From: Streptomyces agglomeratus
GTDB taxonomy: Bacteria; Actinomycetota; Actinomycetes; Streptomycetales; Streptomycetaceae
Assembly: GCF_001746415.1 (NCBI RefSeq)
Contig: NZ_MEHJ01000001.1
Span: forward strand, 372,001-436,000
Length of the DNA stretch: 64,000 bases
Direction of reading: 5' to 3'
Part shown: positions 54,452 through 63,779 of the stretch, one piece after another
Position numbering within the stretch: position 1 is the first letter of the stretch
Layout of the letters: every line of letters begins with the position of its first letter
The notes under the pieces: generated by a model
Told to the model about the DNA's origin: nothing
Databases searched by the model: none
What the model saw: the letters and a program-made list of their open reading frames with translations, nothing else
Made by a program: the position numbers and the translations under genes

Positions 54452-55051
54452 ATGCGCCTTGCCATGGGGCAATTCATCAGCCTGGACGGCGTCGTTCAGG
54501 CCCCGGGGCACCCCGACGAGGACACCGACGGCGGCTTCGCCCACGGTGGCTGGAGCCACCCGTTCTTCGACCCGGAGGTGATGGGCGGCGCCCTCGCCGA
54601 AAGGCAGACCAACACCGAGGCCCTATTGTTCGGGCGCCGTACCTGGCAAACCATGGCCGCGGCGTGGCCGGCCCGGGCCGGCGACCCGTTCGCCGACCAC
54701 ATGAACAGCGTCACCAAGTACGTCGTGTCCAGCACCCTCAACGAGGACGACCTGCTGACATGGAACAACACCACCCGCATCCCCGGCGAGCAGGCGCTGG
54801 ACCAGATCAAGAAGCTGCGCGATGCCGAAGGCCGCGAACTGGTGCTCATGGGGAGCGCGTCCCTCACTCAAACCCTGCTGGCCGAGGGGCTGGTCGACGA
54901 GCTCCGGCTCATGATCCTGCCGGTGCTCCTCGGCGGCGGTAAGAGGATCTACCCGACCGACGGCCACCTCCGCACGTTCGAACTGGTCTCCACGGTCGTC
55001 AGCGGCACCGGAGTGCACGTGTGCACCTACCGGCCGAAAGCCGGGACGTAG
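54452..55051 (+). CDS. Dihydrofolate reductase-like (RibD C-terminal) protein
   Basis: 199 residues: MRLAMGQFISLDGVVQAPG, FGRRTWQTMAAAWPA, TKYVVSSTLNEDDLLTWNNTTRI, LMGSASLTQTLLAEGLVDELRLMILPVLLGGGKRIYP. This is the dihydrofolate reductase/RibD-C family of NADPH-dependent reductases, many of which are not folate-specific. AGGAAG lies upstream of the ATG at 54452. Preceded by the paired palindromes, so likely regulated. Confidence 0.88.
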   Translation: MRLAMGQFISLDGVVQAPGHPDEDTDGGFAHGGWSHPFFDPEVMGGALAERQTNTEALLFGRRTWQTMAAAWPARAGDPFADHMNSVTKYVVSSTLNEDDLLTWNNTTRIPGEQALDQIKKLRDAEGRELVLMGSASLTQTLLAEGLVDELRLMILPVLLGGGKRIYPTDGHLRTFELVSTVVSGTGVHVCTYRPKAGT

Positions 55052-55685
55052 TCAGCGGGCGTACGAGCCGATGCCGTGCGAAGTGTCGCCGAGTTCGACA
55101 GCTCCCCGTTGAGGCGGCTGCCCTGGCCGAGATGCCTTGGCAGCGCGGCTACCTCACAGCCTCGACCTGTCACCTCCCACCGGCGGGACAGGGCCGGACT
55201 CGGAGAGCCATGCCCCTCCCGTCTCGCGGACGGCGGCACCGATCGGTGAGCGCGCCCACGCGACGCGGGGAGGAACTTCGCCATGCATCAGCCGATCACA
55301 AGGCACAGCGGCGTCACGGCGACCATCGAGTGGCTCGGCAGCGGCAACACTGATACCAGCACCCGATGGTCCGACTGAAGGCCGCCTCCTGCGTCACCGA
55401 GTAGACGACGCGGCCGCTTCGCCCAGCTTCTTGCCGATCAGCGTGGCCCCCCGACGCGGCCCACAGCTGGTCCTCCACCCAGCATGTTCCGTGTCGACAC
55501 GCTCATTCCCCGGCGACGGCGCCCCGGCCGGGCAGCACCTGTTGTTGACCGGGCAGCGGCACACCCCGCCCTCATAAAAGTCGTTTGGGCGGAACTGGCG
55601 CTCGACGCGACCTCACGGGTCGTACCAGCCGCCGACGACTCAGTGGCCGAGTCCCGTTCCGGCCCGGTACCGGCCGATCCCGTGC
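55052..55685. other. Gene-free stretch
   Basis: About 630 bases with no recognisable gene on either strand; a 32-codon plus-strand ORF at 55284 lacks features. Probably decayed DNA. Confidence 0.4.
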
Positions 55686-56657
55686 TCATGGGCCAGCTGC
55701 TGGTCGGCCTGCGGGAGTTGCAGAAGGAAGGACGCCACCCGAGGGCCAAGTGGCACGGTCCCTTTCGGTGTGCTCCACGAGATGCGCACCACCATCGCCG
55801 CCTCGGCTTTGGCGCCTTCGCAAGTCGTCGATGAGGCAGGCAACCCGGGACCGCGTCAGCGACTCCAACCATTCTTGGACGCTTCCATCAGGTACAGAGC
55901 GCCGAGGGTCGATGAGCTCGGCGTAAGCAGCATCTACCGCCTCTGCATTGAAGCCGGCCTGGGCCAGTAGACAGAGCGCGGACGAAACCTGATCATCTGT
56001 GGGTGACAGACCGACCTCTTCAAGGGCGAGGGCCTGGCGCAGTCGTTGCCTGACCGAATCGGGAGATTGGTCCTCGGGGAACTTGAAGTACAAAGCATGG
56101 ATGTAGCCGGGGATGAAGCGCTTCCAACCATTACCACTGACAGGGACGTCGCGAATGCCGGGGCCGAACAGAGGCTGCAGTGGTCCGCCGAACCAGTCGC
56201 CCAGGACCCCAAACCTCTGCGGGCGGTGAGGGAACCACAGGTTCGTCCACCGTACGACGGCGAACGGGGCTCCGTCGTACAGCACGTCCCGCCCCCGACA
56301 GCAGTAGGAGTAGGCGGGCTCTGTTTCCTCCGCGTGGTCTTGCTCCTCATTCTGTGGCGGGCAGGTCGGCAGCTCTCGGCGCCTGACTCGGTCGTCGAAG
56401 GTCTTGCGCCTGCGCGTGTAGAGGACGTCGGCAAAGTACATCGGGGTGCCAGCGCTGATGAAGTCAGTGATCAACCAGGGATTGCCCCGAGCGCGCAGCC
56501 CGGACCACAGCTTGTACTGCGCTCTTTGGAAGTCGTTGAGCGGCTGGTCGGTCGAGTCACTCTCCGAGACTTGAGGTTGGAGGTAGGCCGCCGCCAAGTG
56601 CAGTTCCTTCAGCCCATCTGGGGCCCCCGTCGTTCCTTCGTACGCCTGGTAGTTCAT
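55686..56657 (-). CDS. Hypothetical protein (uncharacterised)
   Basis: 323 residues, no signal peptide or membrane segment. Contains AYEGTTGAPDGLKELHLAAAYLQPQ, GLRARGNPWLITDFISAGTPMYFADVLYTRRRKTFDDR, an internal CPPQNEEQDHAEETEPAYSYCC segment with three cysteines, and VVRWTNLWFPHRPQRFGVLGDWFGGPL. No family recognised. Upstream in-frame codons (HLWGT..) might extend it but a stop blocks further. Divergent from nothing close; next gene is convergent. The C-terminal 35 residues are Pro/Ala-rich and may be low-quality extension. Confidence 0.5.
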   Translation of the reverse strand: MNYQAYEGTTGAPDGLKELHLAAAYLQPQVSESDSTDQPLNDFQRAQYKLWSGLRARGNPWLITDFISAGTPMYFADVLYTRRRKTFDDRVRRRELPTCPPQNEEQDHAEETEPAYSYCCRGRDVLYDGAPFAVVRWTNLWFPHRPQRFGVLGDWFGGPLQPLFGPGIRDVPVSGNGWKRFIPGYIHALYFKFPEDQSPDSVRQRLRQALALEEVGLSPTDDQVSSALCLLAQAGFNAEAVDAAYAELIDPRRSVPDGSVQEWLESLTRSRVACLIDDLRRRQSRGGDGGAHLVEHTERDRATWPSGGVLPSATPAGRPAAGP

Positions 56658-56755
56658 CGTCCCCCACAGGTGGCTGATCCCGTCGTATGCGATGTACGCG
56701 CCATGTGAGGGGAGCGGTCAATCCCGTTACGGCGGTGACGCGAGGCAGATCCTGC

Positions 56756-57790
56756 TCAGCCGTTGAGTAGCCGCCATGTGGTCAGGGCGATCCTGGCCCG
56801 TGTCAGTCCGGTGGGTTCGGTGAGTTCAATGTCCAAGGTCTTGGCGATCTGTTCGAGTCGGCGGGCGACGCTGCTGTGGTGCAGGTGGAGGAGGTCGGCG
56901 GCCCGGCGTTGGGAGCCGGTGGCGCAGTAGGTGTCCAGCGTCTCCAGGTCTTCTCGGGATCCTGCGAGTCGGGCGATGGCGGCCACGTCGGCGTTGTCGC
57001 GTGCGGTGTCCTGGGGTATCTCGGCCAGGAGCGCCAGCGCGCCCAGGTCGGCGTAGCGGATGACGGGTTCGCGCGGAGTGGCGAAGCGGAGGGCGGTGCG
57101 GGCTTGCCGCCAAGAGCGGTCGGGGCTTTCGGCGGCGCCAATGCCCGCGCGGGAACTCGCTGGAAGTCGAGTCGGGTCCACGGTGGTCGCCAGGATGACG
57201 CCGACGTCGGCGAGAGGCGCCGCCTTCACCGGGCGAGCCGGGCAGACCAGGGCGCCGATCTGATCGAGCGGGAACTCAGACCGTACGGCGACGACGTGCA
57301 GCGGCAGGTCGGCGGCGAAACCCAGCAGGCGTAGCGCGCGGGCTCGAACCGCCTCGTCGCTGTCGGAACAGATGACCAGTTCGACGAGGGCTGGGTCGGC
57401 CATGGTGGTGCGGGCCGGGCCGTAGCGCTCGGCGGCCGCCGCGGCAGCGATGGCGAGCCGGTCGAGGAGGACTTCGTCGAGCTGACTGGGCTGGCCGGGG
57501 CGTTCCAGCCATGCCGTACCGATCTCCTCCTCGTCGAGGGTGATGGGTGCGGTGCTGGAGGCGGGTTCCGCAGGTTCGGACGCCGGACTGCCGTCGGGCG
57601 CGATGCGGATCGCCCGCCCGGTGCTGTGGAGCCGAACCCCGGCCACACACCCGGCCAGGCCCGCCGAGGCGCGGGCGAGTGCTGGGAGATCCACGCGACG
57701 GCGCATCAGCGTGTCGTAGAACGCGACGATGCGGATCGCGCCGTCGACGTACGGATCCAGTCCCGACAGCCGTAAGGCCAGTGCCTGCAT
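56756..57790 (-). CDS. PucR-type regulator (PucR C-terminal HTH)
   Basis: 344 residues. The N-terminal two-thirds resemble a CdaR/PucR GGDEF-like domain, ending in the PucR helix-turn-helix (about 285-340: LETLDTYCATGSQRRAADLLHLHHSSVARRLEQIAKTLDIELTEPTGLTRARIALTTWRLL), where VARRLEQ is the recognition helix. Activators or repressors of catabolic genes. It diverges from the alpha/beta hydrolase gene with a 99-base intergenic region, so it probably controls that gene. Confidence 0.85.
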   Translation of the reverse strand: MQALALRLSGLDPYVDGAIRIVAFYDTLMRRRVDLPALARASAGLAGCVAGVRLHSTGRAIRIAPDGSPASEPAEPASSTAPITLDEEEIGTAWLERPGQPSQLDEVLLDRLAIAAAAAAERYGPARTTMADPALVELVICSDSDEAVRARALRLLGFAADLPLHVVAVRSEFPLDQIGALVCPARPVKAAPLADVGVILATTVDPTRLPASSRAGIGAAESPDRSWRQARTALRFATPREPVIRYADLGALALLAEIPQDTARDNADVAAIARLAGSREDLETLDTYCATGSQRRAADLLHLHHSSVARRLEQIAKTLDIELTEPTGLTRARIALTTWRLLNG

Positions 57791-57889
57791 GGCGAAAGGA
57801 TAGAGGGGCGGGGGCGCGCCGAGCGGTGCGTGATCGGGGCGGGATGCGCGACGGATGGCGGGTGACCCCCGTGGGCGGCGACCGTGAGG

Positions 57890-58795
57890 ATGGCCGACAT
57901 GGATCCCGAACTCGAAGCATTCGTCCCGTTCCTGCCGGACCTCGACATGAACGACCCTGTCACCACGCGCAAACAGTTCGCCGAGCGCGCTGCCGCGGCG
58001 CCGGCACCGGACACGTCGAACATGGACGTCGAGGACCGCATCGTGCCCGCCGATCGGGACGTGGCGGTGCGGATCTACCGCCCGCACGGGGCGGCGGTGG
58101 GCGCCGTCGTCTGGATGCACGGCGGCGGGGGCGTCTTCGGTGACCTGGACACCGAGCACCCGTGGGCCGCCCGGCTCGCGGCCCTCTCCGGCGCGGTGGT
58201 GATCTCGGTGGACTACCGCCTGGCGCCCGAGCACCGCTACCCGGCGGCCCTGGACGACGCGTACGCAGTACTGACCTGGACGGCCGAACACGCGGCCGAA
58301 CTCGGCGTCGACCGGGGGCTAATCGCGGTGGGCGGCCACAGCGCCGGCGCGGGCATCGCGGCCGCAGTGGCGTTGCGGGCGCGGGACCAACAGGGGCCGC
58401 CCATCCGCTTCCAGCTGCTCAACGAGCCCGGGCTCGACGACCGGGAACAGACATGGTCGCGGCGGAACTTCACCGATACGCCCTGGATGAACCGCGACAA
58501 GGTCGCCACCGCGTGGCGGCACTACCTGGGCTCCCAGCCCGCCACACCGTACGCCGCCCCTGCCCGGGCCGCCGACCTGACCGGCCTGCCACCGGCCTAC
58601 ATCGCCACTGCGGAACTCTGCCCGAACCGCGACGAAGACATCGCCTACGCGCTACGCCTGCTGCAGGCCGGCGTATCGGTTGACCTGCACCAGTGGCCCG
58701 GCACCTTCCACGGCTCACAGGCGATTCTCTCCGCCGAGGTCTCACAGCGCCAGATCACCGACCTCGCCGCAGCCCTGCGCCGCGCGCTGGTGTAG
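57890..58795 (+). CDS. HSL-family alpha/beta hydrolase (esterase)
   Basis: 301 residues. Oxyanion motif HGGGG (77-81), nucleophile elbow GGHSAGAG (Ser151), Asp in CPNRDEDIAY and His in GTFHGSQ, plus VISVDYRLAPEHRYPAALDDAY. Hormone-sensitive-lipase family esterase acting on short acyl esters or lactones. ATG 57890 follows GTG 57884; either could start. Shares the divergent promoter with the PucR-type regulator. Confidence 0.92.
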   Translation: MADMDPELEAFVPFLPDLDMNDPVTTRKQFAERAAAAPAPDTSNMDVEDRIVPADRDVAVRIYRPHGAAVGAVVWMHGGGGVFGDLDTEHPWAARLAALSGAVVISVDYRLAPEHRYPAALDDAYAVLTWTAEHAAELGVDRGLIAVGGHSAGAGIAAAVALRARDQQGPPIRFQLLNEPGLDDREQTWSRRNFTDTPWMNRDKVATAWRHYLGSQPATPYAAPARAADLTGLPPAYIATAELCPNRDEDIAYALRLLQAGVSVDLHQWPGTFHGSQAILSAEVSQRQITDLAAALRRALV

Positions 58796-58878
58796 GCCCC
58801 GGCGCGGATATCGAAAGGCACGGGGAGGTTCCCTGTTGCACTCATTGATGATGAATCGATCACAAAAGGACGGATGTC

Positions 58879-60189
58879 TTGAAGATCCGACTGGGGATAT
58901 GTGCAAGCGTGGCCGCGCTGGTTGCTTGTGCGGGCACCGTGGCGGTGGCTCCCGCGCCCCACGGGCCAAGGGCTGCGCCAACCGGCGGCGTGACCCCGTC
59001 GACCGGCTTCGATCGCGCGGAGCTGGAGTCCGCTATCGACTCGGTCCACCGCACCGGGATGCCGGGCTTGTACGCCGAGGTGCGCGATGCCGACCAGATA
59101 TGGCGCGGCGCTTCCGGGTTCGCCGATGTCAGGACCGGCCGTCCCGTCAGACCCGACATGCGCCAGCGCGTCGGGAGCATCACCAAGACATTCACCGCCG
59201 CCGCCGTCATGCAGCAGGTCGAGCAGGGCCGGATCCAGCTCGACGCGCCGATCGGCGGCCATCTGCCGCAGCTGGTGCCGGGAGAACGCGGCAGGAAGAT
59301 CACGGTCCGTATGCTGCTCAACAACACCAGCGGCATCCCCGATTACATCCCCTACGCCTTCCCGTCCCTCCAGGCGTTTCCTTCCCTGCCGGACGTCTCG
59401 CCCAAGAGCCTGGACGACAACCGGTTCAGGCAGTTCCGCCCGGCCGAGCTGATCGAGATGGGGCTCGCGGCGCCTCCCGCCGGCGAGCCCGGAGCCACTC
59501 CGGGGGTGTACTCCAACACCAATTACCTGCTCCTCGGCCAACTCCTGGAGCAGGTGACCGGCAGCCCTGCCGAGGAGTACATCACCCACAACGTCATCGA
59601 GCGGGCCGGGCTCCGGCACACCGGGTTTCCTACCGGACCTCGCATCGAGGGACCGCACTCGCGAATGTACGAGGCCTTCTACGGCCTGATCGACCCCCCG
59701 CGCGACTACAGCGTCTACAACATGTCCTGGACGGGGACGGGGGCCGCTCTTATATCGACCATGGAGGATCTCAACCGCTTCTACGGCAAGCTGCTCGACG
59801 GCACGATCGTCAACCGGTCGTCGCTGGCGCAGATGCAGCGCACGGTCCCGGTTCGCGCCCTGGACGGATCGATGATCACGTACGGCCTCGGCCTTCACAA
59901 GGTCGACACGGGCTGCGGCACGTTCTGGGGCCACGACGGCACCGTCTGGGGGGCCGGGACGATATCCCTGACCCGGACCGACGGCAAGCGCCAGATGTCC
60001 GTCGCGGTCAACCTCCAGAGGTGGAACAAGCCGGACTCCTCGGGGAAGCCCCAGCCCCACCCCATCGACTACGCGCTGAAGGCGCTGTACCGCCAAGCAA
60101 CGTGCGGCAACGGAAGCGCCCAGGCCGAGAACGCCCTGCAGGTCCCGGGGGGGGTTCGTCCCGTAGCCGGAGTGCCGCACGCTCGCTGA
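58879..60189 (+). CDS. Secreted serine hydrolase (class C beta-lactamase/DD-peptidase fold)
   Basis: 436 residues starting with TTG 58879 after AAAAGGA. Signal peptide about 1-30 (MKIRLGICASVAALVACAGTVAVA). Catalytic motifs of the beta-lactamase superfamily: S100-x-x-K103 (SITK), Y-x-N as YSN in GVYSNTNYLLLGQ, and a HDG motif in CGTFWGHDGTVWG (replacing K-T-G). Probably a D-alanyl-D-alanine carboxypeptidase or esterase acting outside the membrane. Intact. Confidence 0.87.
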   Translation: MKIRLGICASVAALVACAGTVAVAPAPHGPRAAPTGGVTPSTGFDRAELESAIDSVHRTGMPGLYAEVRDADQIWRGASGFADVRTGRPVRPDMRQRVGSITKTFTAAAVMQQVEQGRIQLDAPIGGHLPQLVPGERGRKITVRMLLNNTSGIPDYIPYAFPSLQAFPSLPDVSPKSLDDNRFRQFRPAELIEMGLAAPPAGEPGATPGVYSNTNYLLLGQLLEQVTGSPAEEYITHNVIERAGLRHTGFPTGPRIEGPHSRMYEAFYGLIDPPRDYSVYNMSWTGTGAALISTMEDLNRFYGKLLDGTIVNRSSLAQMQRTVPVRALDGSMITYGLGLHKVDTGCGTFWGHDGTVWGAGTISLTRTDGKRQMSVAVNLQRWNKPDSSGKPQPHPIDYALKALYRQATCGNGSAQAENALQVPGGVRPVAGVPHAR

Positions 60190-60266
60190 CCGCACGGACA
60201 CCACTCGCACCGCCACGCCCAGCTCCGCCCGGATCCCGGGCAGCGCCTCACGGCGCCGCGGGTAAA

Positions 60267-60990
60267 TTACCCAGCGAGCGTGTCGGCAGGGACGGCGGGC
60301 AGCGGGTGCTTGCCCGAGATGACCACATTGAGCCGGCCCGTACTTGTGAAAGCGTCGTCCAGGACAGCCGCCAGCGGGGCCGGGTCGGCCGGGCTCAGCA
60401 CGCGTACGGCCGGGTCCTCCAGCGCCAAGAGCCTCGTGGTCAGCAAAGGGTCGCCGTGCGTGTAGGTGTTGTGCCAGCCGTAGGAGGTCAGAAGCAGGTT
60501 CCAGCTCGGCCGCGGGGCGGCGCCGGGCATCCGTTGCCGCTCAGCAGGGACAGAGCCCGGTCGCCAGGGGCGGGGCGAACACCTCGTATGAGATCAGGAC
60601 GCCGCGGCCGCCGGCCGCGTTGAAGCCGGCCAGCTGCTCGCCAAGGACTCCTCGGCGAGGATCTCCGTGGTCCGCGGCTGTCCGGCGAGTCCGGGGTGGC
60701 GGTTGGAGGCGAGTTCATCCGGGCTGAACACCCGGAAGTCCCGGCACGGGCGTGGGCGTGGGCGTGGGCGTGGACCACCGTGGTGACGGCCTCGGAGAAC
60801 GACGCGGGCTGCCGCTGCTGAACGGCGACTCGCGGGGCAGGAGCGGGGCACCGCGCCATCCCGGTCCCCCGGCCGGCGTGTAGTCGACTACCGACCAGCA
60901 CCGCCCACGGCCACGCGCTGCACCGTGCAGCCGGATGCAGCAGCGCCCGGACCACCTTGTGTCCGGGGTGCTCCACGGGTGCGCGCAAGG
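60267..60990 (-). pseudogene. Phosphoketolase middle fragment, multiply frameshifted
   Basis: Readable pieces: RVFSPDELASNRHPGLAGQPRTTEILAEE, NAAGGRGVLISYEVFAP, TSYGWHNTYTHGDPLLTTRLLALEDPAVRVLSPADP and RLNVVISGKHPLPAVPAD. These follow the order of the central part of xylulose-5-phosphate/fructose-6-phosphate phosphoketolase. Several frame changes; both ends missing. Confidence 0.7.
60748..60771. repeat. Four tandem GGGCGT hexamers
   Basis: A microsatellite of four GGGCGT copies inside the phosphoketolase remnant; on the minus strand it encodes a His-Ala repeat. Confidence 0.8.
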
Positions 60991-61084
60991 TCCCTACGCC
61001 TTTGAATTGACGATTGGCAGGAAGCGCTGCCTCGTGGGGCGGCGAGATGAGCTTCCGGCGCGTCGCGTGTTGTTCCGCCCGGGG

Positions 61085-62244
61085 CTAGTGTCCTGCGCCA
61101 GTAGTTGATCGTTAGTTTGTCTATGACTGCTTCTGCAGATGTGCCGGTGCCACGTCGTGGCCCGAAGTTGGAACCGTTGTTATTGTCGCCCGATGAGCGT
61201 GTGGTGTTGGAGCGTTGGGCCCGGCGGGCGTCGTCCGCGCAGGCAGTGGCGTTGCGGGCCCGCATTGTGCTGGCGTGTGCCGGCGCTGATGTTCCACCGA
61301 TTGTCGTGGTGGCGCGGGAGTTACGTATCGCGGCGGACACGGTCCGCAAGTGGCGCCGCCGGTTTCTGACCGCCCGGCTGGACGGGTTGGTGGACGAGCC
61401 CCGGCCGGGCCGGCCGCCCACCATCAGCGTCGACCAGGTGGAGGCGGTCGTGGTCAGCACGTTGGAGGAGATCCCGAAGAACGCCACTCACTGGTCGCGG
61501 TCATCGATGGCCGACCGCAGCGGTCTGTCGAAGTCGACCGTGGGCCGGATCTGGCGGAAGTTCCAGCTCAAGCCGCATCTGACCGACACCTTCAAACTGT
61601 CGACGGATCCGCTGTTCGTGGAGAAGGTCTACGACGTGGTGGGGCTGTATTTCAACCCGCCCGAAGGCGCGGTGGTGCTGTCGGTGGACGAGAAGTCGCA
61701 GATCCAGGCGCTGGACCGCTCCCAGCCGGTACTACCGATGATGCCGGGCATGCCCGAGCGCCGCACCCATGACTACGTCCGCAACGGTCTGACCACCTTG
61801 TTCGCAGCCTTCGACGTCGCGACCGGAGAAGTCATCACCTCCCTGCACCGCAGGCACCGGGCAGCGGAGTTCAAGAAGTTCCTCGCCAAGATCGATAAAG
61901 AGGTTCCTGGGCACCTGCAGGTCCACTTGATCTGTGACAACTATGGCACCCACAAGACCCCAGCCATCAAAGCATGGCTGGCCAAACACCCACGTTTCCA
62001 CCTGCACTTCACACCTACCGGCTCCTCCTGGATCAACCAGGTGGAGCGGTGGTTCGGCTTCCTCGCCGACCAGAAGATCCGCCGCGGCGCCCACAAGAGT
62101 GTGCGCTCCCTGGAAGCCGACATCCGGGCCTGGGTCAAGCAGTGGAACGAGAACCCGACCCCGTTCACCTGGACCAAGACAGCCGAAGAAATCCTCGACT
62201 CACTCGCCCGCTTCTGCCAACGGATCTCTGGCGCAGGACACTAG
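61085..62244 (+). mobile_element. IS630-family element
   Basis: 17-bp perfect inverted ends CTAGTGTCCTGCGCCAG at 61085-61101 and 62228-62244, the outer part of which includes the TA dinucleotide expected for IS630 target duplication. One transposase gene fills the interior. Confidence 0.85.
61123..62244 (+). CDS. IS630-family transposase
   Basis: 373 residues, uninterrupted: N-terminal helix-turn-helix (VARELRIAADTVRKWRRRF), a second HTH (RSGLSKSTVGRIWRKF), then the DDE core LSVDEKSQIQALDRSQP (first Asp), LICDNYGTHKTPAIKAWLAKHP (second Asp), and FTPTGSSWINQVERWFGFLADQKIRRG (Glu in the NQVERWF motif). The ATG at 61123 lies just inside the left end. Possibly still active. Confidence 0.92.
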   Translation: MTASADVPVPRRGPKLEPLLLSPDERVVLERWARRASSAQAVALRARIVLACAGADVPPIVVVARELRIAADTVRKWRRRFLTARLDGLVDEPRPGRPPTISVDQVEAVVVSTLEEIPKNATHWSRSSMADRSGLSKSTVGRIWRKFQLKPHLTDTFKLSTDPLFVEKVYDVVGLYFNPPEGAVVLSVDEKSQIQALDRSQPVLPMMPGMPERRTHDYVRNGLTTLFAAFDVATGEVITSLHRRHRAAEFKKFLAKIDKEVPGHLQVHLICDNYGTHKTPAIKAWLAKHPRFHLHFTPTGSSWINQVERWFGFLADQKIRRGAHKSVRSLEADIRAWVKQWNENPTPFTWTKTAEEILDSLARFCQRISGAGH

Positions 62245-63779
62245 CGGTGGTTTGTTGACGGCGGGTCAGTGTTGGGGTAGGCCGGTAGAGAGGAAAGTCG
62301 CCTCGCTGCCTGGGGGTTGTGATGACCCGTCGTGTGCCGTGCCCGCCGGCTCCTGGCCCGCTGGAAGCCTACGCCGCACGCTTCGATGACCTGCTCTCCA
62401 CGCTGGCCCAGCGACGCGGGTTCCGTGAGTACCTCGCCGGGCTGCTGCTGCCGCGGGACCGCAACAAGACCCTGACCTGCCTGGCCGGCGCCGAGCCCGT
62501 GGCCGGAGCCCAGCACCCGGCGGTGCAGCGGCTGCAGTTCTTCCTCTCCGAGTCGACCTGGGACCACGAGCAGATCAACGCCCGCCGGTTGGAACTGCTG
62601 CTCGCCGACCCGGCGACCGAGCCGCACGCGGGCGGGGTACTGGTGATCGACGACTCGGGTGACCGCAAGGACGGGACCGCGACCGCGCATGTCGGGCGGC
62701 AGTGGCTGGGCCGACTGGGCAAGACCGACAACGGCATCGTCACCGTGACGACCTGCTGGGCCGACGAGAGCGTCTACTACCCGCTCCACGCGGTGCCCTA
62801 CAGCCCCGCCCGTCACTTCCCCGCCGGCAAGAGCGACCCCGGCTTCCGCACGAAACTGCAGATCGCAGCCGAACTCGCCCGCACCGCCAAGACTGCCGGG
62901 GTGGCCTTCCGGGCCGTGGCCGCCGACTGCGCCTACGGCGACCAGGACGGCTTCCGCCGGCAACTCGGCGAGGCGGGTCTGCCGTTCGTCATGGCCCTCA
63001 AGCCGAGCCACGGCACGTGGGCCTACGGCAAGGATGCCTACACCCCCGTCGACGCCGCACGCGCACTGACCTGGACCAATCCCGAGCATCCCGGGGACTG
63101 GACCGCGGTTGAGCGGACTTTCCGCAACGGGCACACCGAGACCTGGTGGGCCGCCGACGCCCACCTCGGCTGGTGGGGTCCGGACGGAAACGTCCGCCTG
63201 GTCGTGGCCACCACCGACCCGGCCATCCTGCCCGCGCAGGCAACTTGGTACCTGGCCACCGACCTGCCCCGCCCCGGCGGCCCCCGTGAGGCCGACCACC
63301 CTCATCCCGCCGCTGACCTGCACGAAGTCGTGCGGATCTACGGCATCCGTCACTGGATCGAGCAGAGCTACAAACAGGTCAAGGACGAACTCGGATGGGC
63401 CGATTTCCAGGTCCGTTCCGACACCGCCATCCGCCGCCACCAGACACTGGTCACCTGCGCGTTCTCGTTCTGCTGGGACACCTGGTTCGCTCATCCGCCA
63501 GACCGGGAACCCGCCCCCGTCCCTGCGCTCCCGCCCGCCCCGACGCCGCCGGGACCGGCTGAGAGGGGGCCCAAGCAGACCCCACCAGCCCCAACCGGCC
63601 AGCTGGCCCAAGGCGATCCGAGCCGTCCGCGCCTGGCTCGCTCCCTGGACCAACCTCCAACGATGCTGGCACGCATGGACGAATGCACCCCCACCGCCCG
63701 AACTCCAAGCACTGATCAACGCCGTCGGCGCAGGCCACCCACTTGACCTCTACATCCCCGTCTAACAAACCACCGCTAG
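62241..63779 (+). mobile_element. IS701-family element in a CTAG target
   Basis: Element proper 62245-63775 with CGGTGGTTTGTT inverted ends, flanked by CTAG duplications at 62241-62244 and 63776-63779, the 4-bp target type described for IS701. It lies exactly at the end of one IS630 element and the start of another. Confidence 0.82.
62319..63765 (+). pseudogene. IS701-family transposase with a late frameshift
   Basis: Reads well for about 415 codons: DDLLSTLAQRRGFREYLAGLLLPRDRNKTLTCLAGAEP, VLVIDDSGDRKDGTATAHVGRQWLGRLGKTDNGIVTVTTCWADE (first Asp), FRAVAADCAYGDQDGFRRQL (second), YGIRHWIEQSYKQVKDELGWADFQVRSD (Glu). Near 63590 a one-base difference puts the conserved tail SWPKAIRAVRAWLAPWTNLQRCW..LINAVGAGH in another frame. 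The IS701 tail is usually non-catalytic, so activity cannot be excluded. Confidence 0.8.

Noticed and set aside
58645..60216. 523-codon antisense ORF
   Set aside because: Complement of the serine hydrolase gene.
62241..63719. Antisense ORF over IS701
   Set aside because: Shadow of the transposase; no start signal or family match.
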